This document shows positions 16,027 to 24,877 of a stretch of DNA of 64,000 bases, in pieces. A program made the position numbers and the translations under genes. The stretch lies in the NCBI RefSeq assembly GCF_002482975.1, contig NZ_DLHA01000028.1, positions 289,235 through 353,234 on the forward strand. Direction: 5' to 3'. This stretch comes from Flavobacterium sp. UBA7680. Its GTDB lineage: Bacteria > Bacteroidota > Bacteroidia > Flavobacteriales > Flavobacteriaceae. How positions within the stretch are numbered: position 1 is the first letter of the stretch; each line of letters opens with the position of its first letter. The notes under the pieces are model-generated. The model made no database searches. It was not told the origin of the DNA and saw nothing but the letters and a program-made list of their open reading frames with translations.

Positions 16027-17208
16027 ATGAGTTTTAACGTCAACGAAAAAGGATATTACGGAGAATTTGGAGGAGCTTACATTCCGGAAATGCTTTATCC
16101 AAATGTAGAAGAACTACGCCAAAAATACCTAAGCATAATGGATGAACCAGATTTTAAAGCTGAGTTCAACCAATTGCTAAAGGATTATGTAGGACGCCCA
16201 AGTCCGTTGTATTTTGCAAAGCGATTATCTGAAAAATACAACACCAAAGTCTATCTAAAAAGAGAAGATTTAAATCACACCGGAGCGCACAAAGTCAACA
16301 ATACAATCGGGCAGATTCTATTAGCAAAACGTTTGGGTAAAAAAAGAATTATTGCCGAAACCGGAGCGGGTCAGCACGGCGTTGCAACGGCAACTGTCTG
16401 CGCTTTAATGGGAATTGAATGTATCGTTTATATGGGCGAAATTGACATTGCGCGTCAGGCTCCAAATGTGGCTCGTATGAAAATGTTAGGCGCAGAAGTT
16501 CGTCCGGCACTTTCGGGTTCAAGAACTTTAAAAGATGCTACAAACGAAGCCATTCGCGACTGGATTAATAATCCGGTTGATACACATTATATTATCGGAT
16601 CGGCGATTGGACCTCATCCTTATCCAGATATGGTGACGCGTTTTCAGAGTATTATTTCAGAAGAAATAAAATGGCAGTTAAAAGAAAAAGAAGGACGTGA
16701 AAATCCTGATTATGTGGTTGCTTGTATTGGCGGCGGAAGTAACGCAGCAGGAACTTATTATCACTTTTTACACGAGCCAGAAGTTGGAATTATTGCTGTT
16801 GAAGCTGCCGGAAAAGGTGTCGACAGCGGTCACAGTGCTGCAACAAGTAAATTAGGAAAAGTTGGTGTTATTCACGGTTGTAAAACGCTTTTAATGCAAA
16901 CGCCAGACGGACAAATTACGGAGCCGTATTCTATTTCTGCAGGATTAGATTATCCTGGAGTTGGGCCTTTGCATGCGCATTTAGCACAAACCGGACGCGG
17001 CGAATTTTTCTCTGTTACCGATGATGATGCAATGAATGCTGGTTTGCAATTGACAAAATTAGAAGGAATTATTCCGGCGATTGAAAGTGCACACGCATTT
17101 GCAGTTTTAGACCAAAAGAAATTTAAACCTACAGATGTTGTCGTTATTAGTCTTTCTGGCCGTGGCGATAAAGATTTAGATAATTATATTGACTATTTTA
17201 AATTGTAA
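16027..17208 (+). CDS. trpB: Tryptophan synthase beta chain
   Basis: 393 residues. The PLP lysine is Lys89 in NHTGAHKVNN, the phosphate loop is GGGSNAAG, and the Glu of AETGAGQHG is conserved. It condenses indole with serine to give tryptophan in complex with TrpA. TrpA is encoded 1.3 kb downstream rather than next to it, with two unrelated genes between. Confidence 0.97.
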   Translation: MSFNVNEKGYYGEFGGAYIPEMLYPNVEELRQKYLSIMDEPDFKAEFNQLLKDYVGRPSPLYFAKRLSEKYNTKVYLKREDLNHTGAHKVNNTIGQILLAKRLGKKRIIAETGAGQHGVATATVCALMGIECIVYMGEIDIARQAPNVARMKMLGAEVRPALSGSRTLKDATNEAIRDWINNPVDTHYIIGSAIGPHPYPDMVTRFQSIISEEIKWQLKEKEGRENPDYVVACIGGGSNAAGTYYHFLHEPEVGIIAVEAAGKGVDSGHSAATSKLGKVGVIHGCKTLLMQTPDGQITEPYSISAGLDYPGVGPLHAHLAQTGRGEFFSVTDDDAMNAGLQLTKLEGIIPAIESAHAFAVLDQKKFKPTDVVVISLSGRGDKDLDNYIDYFKL

Positions 17209-17218
17209 TAAAAATCGT

Positions 17219-17310
17219 AATTTGGGCGTTCCCTACGGTCGGGCTGTCCGCTATATCTTTTTATTTTTAAAGAAAAAATAAAAAGGATGCCGCTCCCATC
17301 CCTAACGCAA
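17219..17310. repeat. Imperfect palindromic intergenic element, family F5
   Basis: Begins near TTTGGGCGTTCCC and ends near CCATCCCTAACGC, with loosely complementary halves (GCGTT/AACGC outermost). From memory this text is common between genes in Flavobacterium. An ATG at 17287 inside it opens the next reading frame 16 codons early and is disregarded. Confidence 0.6.
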
Positions 17311-17334
17311 ATAAATAACGAGAAAAAAGTAGAT

Positions 17335-17652
17335 ATGGAAAAGTTATTCTCTTACGGAACATTACGATCAAAACAAATTCAAATGCAGGTTTTCAATAAA
17401 GTATTAACGGGAACTGCAGACCAGCTTCTTGGATACAAACTAAAAAGCCTTCAAATAGAAGAAGAATTTGGAATGGCTGATTATGTAGTAGCGGTTCCAA
17501 GCGATGATCTTTCAGATATTATATATGGGGTTGTTTATACAATTTCAAATACAGATCTGGCTAAAGTAGATATATTTGAATCGAACTCATATAAAAGAGT
17601 TCAGGTAAGATTAAAGTCTGGAATACAGGCTTGGATTTATACAGAAAATTAA
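17335..17652 (+). CDS. Gamma-glutamylcyclotransferase/AIG2-like family protein
   Basis: 105 residues from the ATG at 17335. The N-terminal LFSYGTLRSKQIQMQVF is the YGxLR signature of the AIG2/GGCT fold, and a VYTISNTDLAKVDIFE segment holds the usual acidic catalytic region. Family members act on gamma-glutamyl amines or similar substrates; the activity here is unknown. It lies inside the trp operon, 8 nt before the next gene. Confidence 0.78.
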   Translation: MEKLFSYGTLRSKQIQMQVFNKVLTGTADQLLGYKLKSLQIEEEFGMADYVVAVPSDDLSDIIYGVVYTISNTDLAKVDIFESNSYKRVQVRLKSGIQAWIYTEN

Positions 17653-17660
17653 TAATTGAC

Positions 17661-18398
17661 ATGATTCTAGCAGCCGCTCAAACAAAACCAACCCGAGGAG
17701 ATATCGATGTCAATTTATCAGATCATTATCGTCTTATCGAATTGGCTGTAAAAAATAAAGCGCAATTAATTGCATTTCCCGAAATGTCTATTACAGGCTA
17801 TGAAAGAGAACATGCACAAAAATTAGCTTTCCAGAAAAACGATTCGCGTTTGGATCATTTGAAAAAATTAGCTGTAGAAAATAATATTGTAATTATTGCC
17901 GGAGCACCTATTGAAATTGACTCCAATTTGTTTATTGGCGAATTTGTAATTTCTCCGGATAATTCGGTTTCCATTTATACGAAGCAGTTTTTACACGAAG
18001 GCGAAGATGACTATTTTCAATCTTCTTTTGATAATAATCCGATTATTTCAATTGAAAATCAAAAGATTTCATTTGCTATTTGTGCCGATATTGATAATCC
18101 GCTGCATCCGGAAAATGCCCGTGAAAGAGAAACTGACATTTATATTGCCAGTATTTTCTTTTCACCAAACGGAATTCCGAATGCTTATAGAGACTTGCAA
18201 AGTTATGCCGAGAAACATCAAATGAATGTTTTAATGTCAAATTTTAGCGGAGAATCCTGGGGCTCTCCTTCGGCAGGTCAAAGCGCATTTTGGAATAATA
18301 AAGGAGAATTAATTGGACAAATGAATGATTCAGATTCCGGATTATTATTGGTTGAAAATCAAAATGATAATTGGACAACTCAAATCATTATTGACTAG
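17661..18398 (+). CDS. Carbon-nitrogen hydrolase (nitrilase superfamily)
   Basis: 245 residues from ATG 17661. A longer in-frame form would start at a TTG inside the previous gene and is unlikely. The catalytic triad is visible: Glu in IAFPEMSITGYE, Lys in IYTKQFLHEGEDDYF and Cys in FAICADIDNP. The lineage acts on amides such as omega-amidase or N-carbamoyl substrates; the specific one is not identified. It separates trpB from trpA in the same transcription unit, and a paired hairpin repeat follows. Confidence 0.82.
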   Translation: MILAAAQTKPTRGDIDVNLSDHYRLIELAVKNKAQLIAFPEMSITGYEREHAQKLAFQKNDSRLDHLKKLAVENNIVIIAGAPIEIDSNLFIGEFVISPDNSVSIYTKQFLHEGEDDYFQSSFDNNPIISIENQKISFAICADIDNPLHPENARERETDIYIASIFFSPNGIPNAYRDLQSYAEKHQMNVLMSNFSGESWGSPSAGQSAFWNNKGELIGQMNDSDSGLLLVENQNDNWTTQIIID

Positions 18399-18404
18399 CA
18401 AAGA

Positions 18405-18491
18405 CTCCTGCAAGGTTTTTAAAACCTTGTAGGTATAAATAAATTACTTAAAAATATAAACACCTACAAGGTTTTGAAAACCTTGCAGGAG
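18405..18491. repeat. Paired hairpin repeat, family F4
   Basis: Two inverted copies of a roughly 30-nt unit (18405-18436 and 18461-18491). Each folds on CAAGGTTTT / AAAACCTTG and they differ at the loop. It starts 7 nt after the hydrolase stop and ends 17 nt before trpA. Confidence 0.88.
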
Positions 18492-18507
18492 AAAAAAGAT
18501 ATTAAAA

Positions 18508-19269
18508 ATGAACAGAATAACTCAAAAATTACAAGAAGATAAAAAGATCCTTTCGATCTATTTTTCTGCGGGATATCCTAACTTAAATGATACCGTGCAG
18601 ATTATTCAGGATTTAGAAAAAAACGGTGTTGATTTAATCGAAATTGGACTTCCATTTAGTGATCCTTTGGCAGACGGACCAACAATTCAGGCGAGTTCTA
18701 CACAGGCGCTTCATAACGGAATGACAACTCAAATTCTTTTCGACCAGCTGAAAAACATCCGCGAAAGCGTAAAAATTCCATTGATTATTATGGGATATTT
18801 TAATCCGATGTTACAATACGGAGTTGAAGCTTTTTGTCAAAAATGTGCTGAAATTGGAATCGACGGATTAATTATTCCAGATCTTCCGGTTGATGTTTAT
18901 GCGGAAGAATACAAAGCGATTTTCGAAAAATACGGATTAATTAATGTTTTCCTTATTACGCCTCAAACTTCAGACGAACGTATTCGTTTTATCGACAGCG
19001 TTTCCAATGGGTTTATTTATATGGTAAGTTCTGCAAGTGTTACAGGATCTCAATCTGGTTTCGGAAATGTTCAGGAAAGCTATTTCGAAAGAATATCAAA
19101 TTTGAATTTAAAGAATCCACAAATTGTAGGTTTCGGAATTTCAAATAAAGAAACTTTTAATCAGGCCACTAAATATGCAAAAGGCGCTATTATTGGAAGT
19201 GCTTTTATCAAACATTTAAGTGAAAGCGGAAGTGGAAAAATTGAGAAATTTGTTGGAGAGATTCGATAG
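18508..19269 (+). CDS. trpA: Tryptophan synthase alpha chain
   Basis: 253 residues. The catalytic acids are Glu45 in IEIGLPFSDP and Asp56 in LADGP. Phosphate-binding GFGISNKE and IIGSAFIKHL are present. The usual TAGxP near the N-terminus reads SAGYP. It cleaves indole-3-glycerol phosphate and channels indole to TrpB. Last gene of the trp operon. Confidence 0.96.
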   Translation: MNRITQKLQEDKKILSIYFSAGYPNLNDTVQIIQDLEKNGVDLIEIGLPFSDPLADGPTIQASSTQALHNGMTTQILFDQLKNIRESVKIPLIIMGYFNPMLQYGVEAFCQKCAEIGIDGLIIPDLPVDVYAEEYKAIFEKYGLINVFLITPQTSDERIRFIDSVSNGFIYMVSSASVTGSQSGFGNVQESYFERISNLNLKNPQIVGFGISNKETFNQATKYAKGAIIGSAFIKHLSESGSGKIEKFVGEIR

Positions 19270-19290
19270 AATCTAGTCTGTATAATTATT

Positions 19291-19298
19291 TATCTTTG
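19291..19298 (+). promoter_or_regulatory. Putative -7 promoter element of the toxin-antitoxin pair
   Basis: TATCTTTG matches TAnnTTTG, 16 bases before the antitoxin ATG. Confidence 0.55.
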
Positions 19299-19314
19299 AA
19301 TAAAATAAAACAAA

Positions 19315-19530
19315 ATGGATTTAGAAGCTCGTAAAATATCATTTGTTCAGGAATTCCTGAGACTTGAAAATGAAGAGATTGTTACTGGATTAGAAAATTT
19401 ACTTCATGAAAAAAAAGTAGAATTATTAGATTCTGAAATGAAACCAATGAATATTGATCAATTTAACAATGAAATTGATCAATCAATTAATGACGCTTTT
19501 CAAGGAAGAATTGTTTCTGCTAAGATCTAA
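19315..19530 (+). CDS. Putative antitoxin of a RelE/ParE-type module
   Basis: 71 residues, strongly charged, with a helical N-terminus (SFVQEFLRLENEEIVTGLENLL) and an acidic tail. It resembles the small Bacteroidota antitoxins that precede RelE/ParE toxins. Its own promoter box is 16 nt upstream and it lies 16 nt before a degraded toxin gene. No clear DNA-binding motif is visible. The assignment rests mainly on size, position and resemblance. Confidence 0.68.
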   Translation: MDLEARKISFVQEFLRLENEEIVTGLENLLHEKKVELLDSEMKPMNIDQFNNEIDQSINDAFQGRIVSAKI

Positions 19531-19546
19531 AATCTAGAATTCAAAA

Positions 19547-19865
19547 ATGGGATTAACGGTTTAGTTGGACTCAATTTGCAGAAAATAAACTTGAAGATAT
19601 TTTTGAATACTACAAATTTAAAGCTGGTATTAGAATTGCTCAAGTACTTATAAATGGTATAATTGATTCTTCACTAACTTTAGAATTCAATGCATTTGGC
19701 GGGCAAAAAGAAGAATTTTTATCAGATAGAATTCAATACTTCAGGTATTTAATTTTTAAAAATTACAAAATAATATATTGGATTGATGAAACTCGAAACA
19801 TCGTTTTCATCTCAAACATTTTCGACACAAGACAAAATCCTGATAAACTTAAATTAGGAAAATAA
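19547..19865 (+). pseudogene. RelE/ParE family toxin, frameshifted near the 5' end
   Basis: From the ATG at 19547 the frame reads MGLTV and hits TAG at 19562. Removing one T from GGTTTAG (19558-19564) joins this to a 101-codon frame (19563-19865). That frame reads SWTQFAENKLEDIFEYYKF, then YRSN-like central strands, and ends ISNIFDTRQNPDKLKLGK, typical of RelE/ParE toxins. The downstream frame has no ATG of its own near its start. It is a natural one-base insertion, a sequencing error or, less likely, programmed slippage. The paired antitoxin seems intact. Confidence 0.8.
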
Positions 19866-19875
19866 TTTCATTTTC

Positions 19876-19911
19876 AAAAAGCTGAAATACTAAGTGTTTC
19901 AGCTTTTTTTT
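19876..19911 (+). terminator. Terminator after the toxin-antitoxin pair
   Basis: Stem AAAAAGCTGAAA / TTTCAGCTTTTT with a T tract, 11 bases after the toxin stop. Confidence 0.85.
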
Positions 19912-19960
19912 GCCCCAAATTATCGAAACCGTTTTATGTTAATATTGTGTTAAAATAAAA

Positions 19961-19998
19961 TTAAACAAGTGTTTAAATTAAACAAGTGTTTAATTTTG
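19961..19998 (+). promoter_or_regulatory. Tandem TetR operators overlapping the -7 box
   Basis: TTAAACAAGTGTTTAA occurs at 19961-19976 and 19978-19993, one base apart. Each is an inverted repeat with arms TTAAACA/TGTTTAA and a 2-bp centre. The second copy shares its last bases with a -7 TAATTTTG (19991-19998). This is a likely autorepression site for the TetR gene and its efflux operon. The GTG at 19969 lies in the operator and is not a start. Confidence 0.78.
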
Positions 19999-20019
19999 TA
20001 TCCGATTAGAAACAATACC

Positions 20020-20649
20020 ATGTCACACATCGAACTAAACGATAAAAAAATTCAGATTCTTAATGTTGCTGAAAAGCTGTTTTCTGAGAAAGGATTTGAG
20101 GGGACTTCTATACGAGATATTTCGAAACATGCAAAAATTAATATTGCTATGGTTTCGTATTATTTCGGTTCAAAAGATAAATTACTGGAATCTTTAATCA
20201 TTCATAAAACAGCCGATTTAAAACTGCAAATCGAAAGTTTACAACACGAAGATCTTCATCCTCTTGATAAAGTCAATAAATTAGTCGAAATTTATATCAA
20301 TCGAATTAATTGTAACAGAGGGATTTTCAGAGTTTTACATTTCGAACTTAATTCTAAAAAAAGAGAAGAAAGTCTTGCGGCTTTTACAGAGCTGAAAAAG
20401 GGAAATCTAAAATCTCTAGAAACGATTATTAAAGAAGGACAGTCAAAAGGGATTTTTAGAAAAGATGTCATAATTCCGTTGATTACACCAACGATTATGG
20501 GAACTTTTTTTCATTTCCATATGAACAAATCATTTTTTGAAGAACTCTTAAATCTAAAAACAGAAACGTTATACAACGATTACATTAAAAACAGTCTTAC
20601 AAAGCACATTCAACAAACTATAAAAGCGCTACTTGTTTATGAAAATTAG
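20020..20649 (+). CDS. TetR/AcrR family regulator of the efflux operon
   Basis: 209 residues from ATG 20020. The N-terminal helix-turn-helix is standard: ILNVAEKLFSEKGFEGTSIRDISKHAKINIAMVSYYFGSK. The C-terminal ligand domain is not recognised further. It heads a four-gene operon (TetR, TolC, HlyD, MFS), and its stop overlaps the TolC start. It probably represses the pump until a toxic substrate binds. Confidence 0.9.
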   Translation: MSHIELNDKKIQILNVAEKLFSEKGFEGTSIRDISKHAKINIAMVSYYFGSKDKLLESLIIHKTADLKLQIESLQHEDLHPLDKVNKLVEIYINRINCNRGIFRVLHFELNSKKREESLAAFTELKKGNLKSLETIIKEGQSKGIFRKDVIIPLITPTIMGTFFHFHMNKSFFEELLNLKTETLYNDYIKNSLTKHIQQTIKALLVYEN

Positions 20650-21958
20650 TCAATTAATGCTCTTTGGAGTTTTCTTTATAGGAATCTCTTCAATAGAAGC
20701 ACAAGAAAAAACAAGTTTAACTTTAGATGAAGCCGTAAAAATGGCCTGGGAAAAGAGTAACGAAGTTACGCTTGCCAACACTAAGGTAAACACAAAGAAA
20801 TATGAATTACAAACGGTTAAGAATAACCAATATCCAGATTTAAAAGTTTCAGGGCAATATCAGCGATTAACAAAAGCTTCGATCGATATGCCAAATCAAG
20901 GAGAAAGCGCTTCTTTAGCTTCTCCGGATCGTGCAATGCTTGGAATGGCAAATTTAAGCTTACCACTTTTTGCAGGATTTAAAATCCAAAATAGTATTGA
21001 CGCTTATGAAAGCTTATACGAAGCTGAAAGCGTTACTGCAGCTAAAACAAAAGAAGATGTTGCCTTAAGAGTAATTACTTATTACACTGCATTATACAAA
21101 GCACAAAAAACTTTAGATGTTTTAACAGAAAATCAAAAAAGTGCTAAACAGCGTGTTACTGATTTTATTGAATTAGAGAAAAACGGAATCATTCCAAGAA
21201 ATGATTTATTGAAAGCACAATTATTGGTTTCAAAAACGCAATTATCTATTGATGAAGCTAATAACAACATCAACAATATCAACTTTTATTTAACGACATT
21301 ACTTAAATTAGAGCCATCTGTAAAGATTCAGGTTAATGAAGATGATTTCTTCAACTTAAAAACGACTGGTGCTCCTACATCTGATGTTTTGGCACTTGAA
21401 AGCAGAAAAGATTTAGAGGCTATTCGTTTGCAGCAAAAAGCTTCAGAAGCTAATGTTAAGATTGCAAAAGCTGCATATTACCCAACAATTTCATTACTTG
21501 GAGGTTATACTGCTTTAGATCTTAAAGACATTATTACTGTAAAATATGCTATGAATTTTGGTTTAGGTTTATCTTATGATTTATCTGGAATTCTGAAAAA
21601 CAGTGCACACGTAAAAGAAGCAGAAAGCAAAGCTCTTGAAGTAAAAAATACGGAAGCTATTATGACGGACCGCATTAAAGTTGAAGTTCAAAAATCTATT
21701 GAAGATTATGACTTAGCTATCAATCAAAGTGTGGTTTATGAAGAAGCGTTTCAACAGGCTACAGAAAATTACAGACTTGTAAAAGATAAATTCGACAATG
21801 GTCTTGCTGATACCAATGATCTTGTTGAAGCTGATGTTGAGCAGTTAAGCGCAAAAATTAATACTGCTGTAGCAAAAGCAACCATCATCCAAAAATATTA
21901 CGAATTACTTTCAGTATCAGGACAATTATCACAATCATTCAATCTTTCTAAAATATAA
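20639..21958 (+). CDS. TolC family outer membrane efflux protein
   Basis: 439 residues from ATG 20639, overlapping the TetR stop by 11 nt (translational coupling); a TTG six bases earlier is also possible. The signal peptide ends near SIEAQ. Two OEP repeats follow, with long helices rich in Gln/Lys, LPLFAGFKIQNSI and LSYDLSGILKNS marking the barrel strands, and KFDNGLADTNDLVEAD typical of the second repeat. It forms the outer membrane channel of the pump encoded by this operon. Confidence 0.92.
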   Translation: MKISQLMLFGVFFIGISSIEAQEKTSLTLDEAVKMAWEKSNEVTLANTKVNTKKYELQTVKNNQYPDLKVSGQYQRLTKASIDMPNQGESASLASPDRAMLGMANLSLPLFAGFKIQNSIDAYESLYEAESVTAAKTKEDVALRVITYYTALYKAQKTLDVLTENQKSAKQRVTDFIELEKNGIIPRNDLLKAQLLVSKTQLSIDEANNNINNINFYLTTLLKLEPSVKIQVNEDDFFNLKTTGAPTSDVLALESRKDLEAIRLQQKASEANVKIAKAAYYPTISLLGGYTALDLKDIITVKYAMNFGLGLSYDLSGILKNSAHVKEAESKALEVKNTEAIMTDRIKVEVQKSIEDYDLAINQSVVYEEAFQQATENYRLVKDKFDNGLADTNDLVEADVEQLSAKINTAVAKATIIQKYYELLSVSGQLSQSFNLSKI

Positions 21959-21969
21959 TCGAAGCTCTC

Positions 21970-23049
21970 ATGGAAAAGAAAAAGACAAATAAAAAATTCA
22001 TCATCATACTAACCGTTTTGGTTTTAGTGGGAGGAACTTACGGAATATCAAAATACTTACACTCATTGGCTCACGAAGAAACGGATGATGCTCAAATTGA
22101 GAAAAAAATGAACCCAATTATTCCGAGAGTATCAGGATATATCAGCAAAGTGTATGTGAAAGATAATGACTATGTAAAAAAAGGAGATACTTTATTTACT
22201 ATTGATAAAAGAGATTATCAGTTAAAAATTGATGAAGCAAACGCTGCATTATTAGGAGCTGAAGGTCAATACGAAGCTGCAAAAGCTGATATTGGTAGTG
22301 CTTATGCAAGCATTTCAGTTTCAGATGCTCAAATGAGATCTGCTGGTGGTTCTATCGAAAGTGCTAAAATTAGATTGAGACAGCTTACAAACGATTTTAA
22401 CCGTTACAGCAATTTATATAAAACACATACGATTACAAAACAACAATTTGAACAAGCTCAAACTGCAAAAGATGAAGCTGAAAATCAAGTACGTGTTTTA
22501 GAACAACAACAAAGAGCGACTTCTTATCAAAAATCGGTTATTCAGTCAAAATCTAAAGTTTCTGATAAACAAACAGAAGTTGCTGCAGCAAACATCAAAA
22601 AAGCAAAAACAATGCTGGATGTTGCTCACTTAAACTTAAGTTATACTGTGGTTACAGCTGCTATTGATGGTCAGGTTTCTAAAGTTGATATTCAGCCGGG
22701 ACAATTAGTTCAGCCGGGACAATCTTTATTCTACATCATCAACAATACTGAGGCTTGGGTTGTAGCAAACTTCAAAGAAACACAATTGAACAAAATGGTT
22801 GTTGGACAAAAAGTAAGTTTAAAAGTTGATGCTTATCCAAACTATGAGTTTAAAGGTACTGTAACTTCATTTTCTCCAGCAACAGGATCACGTTTTTCAT
22901 TATTACCTCCTGATAATGCTACAGGAAACTTCGTAAAAACAATTCAGAGATTACCAGTAAAAATTAGTTTAGATCAAGCAAACGATCCTGAAAAAGTAAA
23001 ACTTTTAAGACCGGGAATGAATGTTGACGTAGACGTACATTTAAAATAA
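21970..23049 (+). CDS. HlyD/EmrA family membrane fusion protein
   Basis: 359 residues. One N-terminal membrane anchor (about residues 9-27) is followed by ETDDAQIEKKMNPIIPRVSGYI, the biotinyl-lipoyl-like half-motif, then a long coiled-coil hairpin (about 85-205), then GQVSKVDIQPGQLV and a beta-barrel segment. It links the inner membrane MFS pump to TolC. EmrA-type rather than AcrA-type, since it has a TM anchor and no lipobox. Confidence 0.92.
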   Translation: MEKKKTNKKFIIILTVLVLVGGTYGISKYLHSLAHEETDDAQIEKKMNPIIPRVSGYISKVYVKDNDYVKKGDTLFTIDKRDYQLKIDEANAALLGAEGQYEAAKADIGSAYASISVSDAQMRSAGGSIESAKIRLRQLTNDFNRYSNLYKTHTITKQQFEQAQTAKDEAENQVRVLEQQQRATSYQKSVIQSKSKVSDKQTEVAAANIKKAKTMLDVAHLNLSYTVVTAAIDGQVSKVDIQPGQLVQPGQSLFYIINNTEAWVVANFKETQLNKMVVGQKVSLKVDAYPNYEFKGTVTSFSPATGSRFSLLPPDNATGNFVKTIQRLPVKISLDQANDPEKVKLLRPGMNVDVDVHLK

Positions 23050-23053
23050 ATAA

Positions 23054-24643
23054 ATGGCAGCAGCAGTACAAGCAGACGACGATTTAGTAGAATACGGTTA
23101 CCGACGCGTTATTATTACCATTACGGCAGTACTTTGTGCATTGCTGGAAATTGTAGATACGACGATTGTAAACGTAGCTCTAACAGACATGCGCGGAAGT
23201 CTTGGTGCTACCTTGACCGATGTGGCGTGGGTTATTACAGCATACGCAATTGCGAATGTTATTGTAATACCAATGACGAGCTGGTTATCTCAGCAATTTG
23301 GAAGACGTAATTATTTTGTGGCTTCTATCATAATATTTACCGTCTGTTCCTTTTTGTGTGGAAATGCCAGTAATATTTGGGAACTTGTTGCCTTCCGATT
23401 CGTACAAGGTATGGGTGGTGGAGCTTTACTTGTAACAGCCCAAACGATTATTACAGAAAGTTATCCGGTTGCAAAACGTGGTATGGCGCAGGCAATTTAC
23501 GGAATGGGTGTAATTGTAGGTCCAACTTTAGGTCCGCCTTTGGGAGGATATTTAGTAGATAATTATTCTTGGCCTTATATCTTTTACATCAATATTCCGC
23601 TTGGTATTATCGCTACTATTTTGGCTTTAACTTTCGTAAGAAGTCCGAAATATGGAGAGAAATTAAAAGCAAATCAGGTTGACTGGTGGGGAATTTTCTT
23701 GTTGAGCGCCTTTATTGGTTCTTTACAATTCGTTCTTGAACACGGACAGCAAGATGATTGGTTTAACGATTCTCTTATTGTAACTTTAAGTGTTGTGACT
23801 GTTTTAGGATTGGTTCTTTTTATTTGGAGAGAGCTGACTTACAAACATCCAATCGTAAACTTGAGTGTTTTAAAAGATGGGAATTTAAGAATTGGAACTG
23901 TAATGTGTTTCATTCTTGGTTTCGGTTTATATGGTTCAACGTTAATTATCCCTATTTACACGCAGTCGATTTTAGGATGGACAGCAACTGATGCGGGATT
24001 ATTATTAATTCCGGGATCTATCACAACGGCGATTATGATGCCATTTGTTGGAAATATGATTCAAAAAGGTGTTCCGCAAGGTTATATGGTTGGAGTTGGA
24101 TTCTTAGTATTCTTCTTTTTTACCTTTATGATGCAGACTCGTATGACGCCAGATACTGGTGTAGAACATATGTATTGGCCTTTGATTTTAAGAGGAATTG
24201 GTCTTGGATTACTTTTCGTTCCAATTACAACACTTTCGCTTTCAACTTTAAAAGGAAAACAAATTGGTGAAGGAGCTGCTTTTACCGGAATGATGCGTCA
24301 ATTAGGAGGTTCATTTGGTATTGCAATTATTACCACTTTCATTACACGTTTTAGTCAGGAACACAGAGTTGATTTGATTAACAATTTAGATCCTGCAAGA
24401 TATGATGTTCAACAGCGTATCGCAGGAATGCAAAGAGCGTTTATGTCTAAAGGATATAGCGCAGATGTTGCACTTAAAAAAGCTTATCAGGGAATAGAAT
24501 ATTCAGTATTAAAACAAAGTACTGTTTTGGCTTACATGGATATTTTTATGTACCTGGGAATTATGTTTTTATGCTGTATACCGATTATTCTCTTTATCAA
24601 AAAAGGGAAGAACAAGATTAGCGCAGCCGACGCAATGCACTAA
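23054..24643 (+). CDS. DHA2 family MFS multidrug efflux pump (EmrB-like)
   Basis: 529 residues with about 14 membrane segments. Motif A-like LSQQFGRRNYF, QGMGGGALLVTAQTII, and the motif C-like GMGVIVGPTLGPPLGGYL are typical of DHA2 drug/proton antiporters. It lies 4 nt after the EmrA-like gene and completes the tripartite pump. Substrates cannot be predicted. A strong terminator follows. Confidence 0.93.
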   Translation: MAAAVQADDDLVEYGYRRVIITITAVLCALLEIVDTTIVNVALTDMRGSLGATLTDVAWVITAYAIANVIVIPMTSWLSQQFGRRNYFVASIIIFTVCSFLCGNASNIWELVAFRFVQGMGGGALLVTAQTIITESYPVAKRGMAQAIYGMGVIVGPTLGPPLGGYLVDNYSWPYIFYINIPLGIIATILALTFVRSPKYGEKLKANQVDWWGIFLLSAFIGSLQFVLEHGQQDDWFNDSLIVTLSVVTVLGLVLFIWRELTYKHPIVNLSVLKDGNLRIGTVMCFILGFGLYGSTLIIPIYTQSILGWTATDAGLLLIPGSITTAIMMPFVGNMIQKGVPQGYMVGVGFLVFFFFTFMMQTRMTPDTGVEHMYWPLILRGIGLGLLFVPITTLSLSTLKGKQIGEGAAFTGMMRQLGGSFGIAIITTFITRFSQEHRVDLINNLDPARYDVQQRIAGMQRAFMSKGYSADVALKKAYQGIEYSVLKQSTVLAYMDIFMYLGIMFLCCIPIILFIKKGKNKISAADAMH

Positions 24644-24667
24644 TAATAATAATTTTATAATACGCAG

Positions 24668-24707
24668 AAACGCCGAATTCAATTTAGAATTCGGCGTTTA
24701 TTTTTTT
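24668..24707 (+). terminator. Terminator of the efflux operon
   Basis: Stem AAACGCCGAATTC / GAATTCGGCGTTT with a 6-nt loop, then a T run. Confidence 0.9.
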
Positions 24708-24709
24708 AA

Positions 24710-24865
24710 TTTAACCGCAAAGAGCGCAAAGAATTTATCTTTAAGATGTTTTTTAAAAACGCAAGGTTCGCAAAGCTTTGTGTAAAAACTTTGCGAACCT
24801 TGCGTAAATCTTTGCGCTCTTTGCGGTAAAAAACTTAGAATCTTAGTAACTCAGAACCTTAGCAC
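24710..24865. repeat. Nested palindrome (F10) followed by an octamer quartet (F14)
   Basis: The outer arms TTAACCGCAAAGAG... and ...CTCTTTGCGGTAA enclose an inner hairpin ACGCAAGGTTCGCAAAG / CTTTGCGAACCTTGCGT. Immediately after it, 24834-24865 holds four octamers (CTTAGAAT, CTTAGTAA, CTCAGAAC, CTTAGCAC). Confidence 0.85.
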
Positions 24866-24877
24866 CTTTAAAAAAAT

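Noticed and set aside
17287..17334. Upstream start for the cyclotransferase-like gene
   Set aside because: The 16 extra codons come from the F5 repeat; the family motif starts right after the ATG at 17335.
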